Shown one piece after another: positions 5,003 through 5,544 of a stretch of 5,544 nt of DNA. The DNA comes from an uncultured Candidatus Melainabacteria bacterium (GTDB lineage Bacteria > Cyanobacteriota > Vampirovibrionia > Gastranaerophilales > Gastranaerophilaceae). Under the pieces are notes generated by a model. The model saw only the letters and a list, made by a program, of their open reading frames with translations. It did not search any database and was not told the DNA's origin. The translations under genes and the position numbers were made by a program. Each line of letters opens with the position of its first letter. Position 1 is the stretch's first letter. The stretch is from assembly GCA_934773085.1 (NCBI GenBank), contig CAKVMU010000121.1, positions 1 through 5,544 on the forward strand. The letters are read 5' to 3'.

Positions 5003-5544
5003 AATACATTTCTTGAATAATTCCGATTATCTTATTCAAGAAGTTTTTGTACTTGATTCTGTCAGCGTAACCTGAAAGCACAATATCAGCGTGTGCCTTA
5101 CAAGGTCTGATATGTACTTCTGCTTTTTTGTTCGCATTTTCGTAAATAAATTCTGCAGAATCTCCCAAATCTCTTTCAGCTGCTCTCACAAAGAAACGTT
5201 CCCTTTTAATATTTTCAGGAATATCAACGTAAATTTTGAAATTAAACGCATCCTTAACTTTTTCCGTGAGCGTAAATAAACCTTCCGAAATAATAACTTT
5301 GGAAGGCTTAGCTAAAGTATAATTATCATGTCTAATTGCAGTACCGCTCATGTCATATTTAGGAAGATAAGTAGATTTTCCGGACAATAATTCCTTGATA
5401 TGCTTGCTCATCAATTCCAATTCCAAAGCTTGAGGAACATCCAAATCATAATGTTTTGCAAATTCTGAAAAACTACCAGCTTTTTTAACCATTTCAGAAC
5501 GATCATAATAATAATCGTCAGTATTAACTCTGGTAATTGCATCT
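4992..5544 (-). CDS. Uridine kinase / phosphoribulokinase-like P-loop kinase (N-terminus off right edge)
   Basis: The visible 183 residues match the uridine kinase core downstream of the P-loop; the P-loop itself is off the window. Numbering from the first visible residue, TRVNTDDYYYD (4-14) corresponds to the Udk segment ISEDSYYKD, YDLDVPQAL (32-40) to the YDHPSAM segment, LPKYDMSGTAIRH (60-72) to the YDF/YSY region, KVIISEGLF (82-90) to the VIILEGILL strand, and FKIYVD (102-107) to FSIFVD. A basic lid-like stretch RERFFVRAAERD (114-125) and ADIVLSG near the end also fit. Such enzymes transfer phosphate from ATP to a nucleoside or sugar hydroxyl; uridine/cytidine salvage is the standard role. 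The His that contacts the nucleoside in known uridine-cytidine kinases seems absent (T68 at that offset), so the substrate is uncertain. The frame stays open to the edge, so the ATG at 5492 is internal, not the start. The gene ends tail-to-tail with trmD. Confidence 0.85.
   Translation of the reverse strand, partial: DAITRVNTDDYYYDRSEMVKKAGSFSEFAKHYDLDVPQALELELMSKHIKELLSGKSTYLPKYDMSGTAIRHDNYTLAKPSKVIISEGLFTLTEKVKDAFNFKIYVDIPENIKRERFFVRAAERDLGDSAEFIYENANKKAEVHIRPCKAHADIVLSGYADRIKYKNFLNKIIGIIQEMYFID
5010..5048 (+). terminator. Probable trmD terminator, embedded in the convergent kinase gene
   Basis: TTCTTGAATAA (5010-5020) and TTATTCAAGAA (5032-5042) are a perfect 11-bp inverted repeat with an 11-nt spacer, followed after one G by TTTTT (5044-5048). 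It begins 8 nt after the trmD stop. The stem is AT-rich and the loop large, so it may be a modest terminator or mainly a 3'-end stabiliser. It lies wholly within the last codons of the minus-strand kinase (FLNKIIGIIQE). On the minus strand the hairpin precedes the stop and has only a broken T-run after it. Confidence 0.6.

Noticed and set aside
5091..5279. 62-codon plus-strand ORF
   Set aside because: It lies antisense inside the kinase frame, which has conserved motifs, and it shows no recognisable features.

Overview
The window is AT-rich bacterial chromosomal DNA with tightly packed genes, Shine-Dalgarno-like sites and sigma70-type promoter hexamers. The proteins and base composition would suit an uncultured gut bacterium, such as a Gastranaerophilales/Melainabacteria-type lineage or a low-GC Firmicute. 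This is a low-confidence inference, because no rRNA or lineage-specific marker is present.

Layout. From the left edge to 2415, the minus strand carries the first 805 codons of a SWIM/SNF2-family ATPase; its second helicase lobe lies off the left edge. A 469-bp divergent intergenic region (2416-2884) follows. It holds a candidate promoter for the SNF2 gene, a six-unit C-rich tandem repeat (unit about TTTACCCCTTCA, 11-12 bp), a good plus-strand promoter directly abutting that repeat, and a perfect inverted repeat at the predicted transcription start. The plus strand then reads as a compact three-gene operon. Its first gene encodes an unrecognised 310-aa protein (zinc ribbon, RG/QN-rich disordered region, duplicated 57-residue helical module, AT-hook-like tail). 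It is followed by rimM (16S rRNA processing) and trmD (tRNA m1G37 methyltransferase). Genes overlap by 11 bp and 4 bp. trmD ends in an 11-bp tail-to-tail overlap with a minus-strand uridine-kinase/phosphoribulokinase-like gene that runs off the right edge. The probable trmD terminator hairpin is embedded in that kinase's coding sequence.

How the parts relate. RimM and TrmD both act on the translation apparatus and are classically co-transcribed. The novel first gene, with nucleic-acid-binding signatures, sits where many bacteria have rpsP and a KH-domain gene, which suggests (inference only) an RNA- or ribosome-related role. The SNF2 protein is divergently transcribed from the same control region. 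The most interesting items are the architecture of the 310-aa protein, the C-rich repeat array beside its promoter, and the terminator embedded in the convergent overlap.
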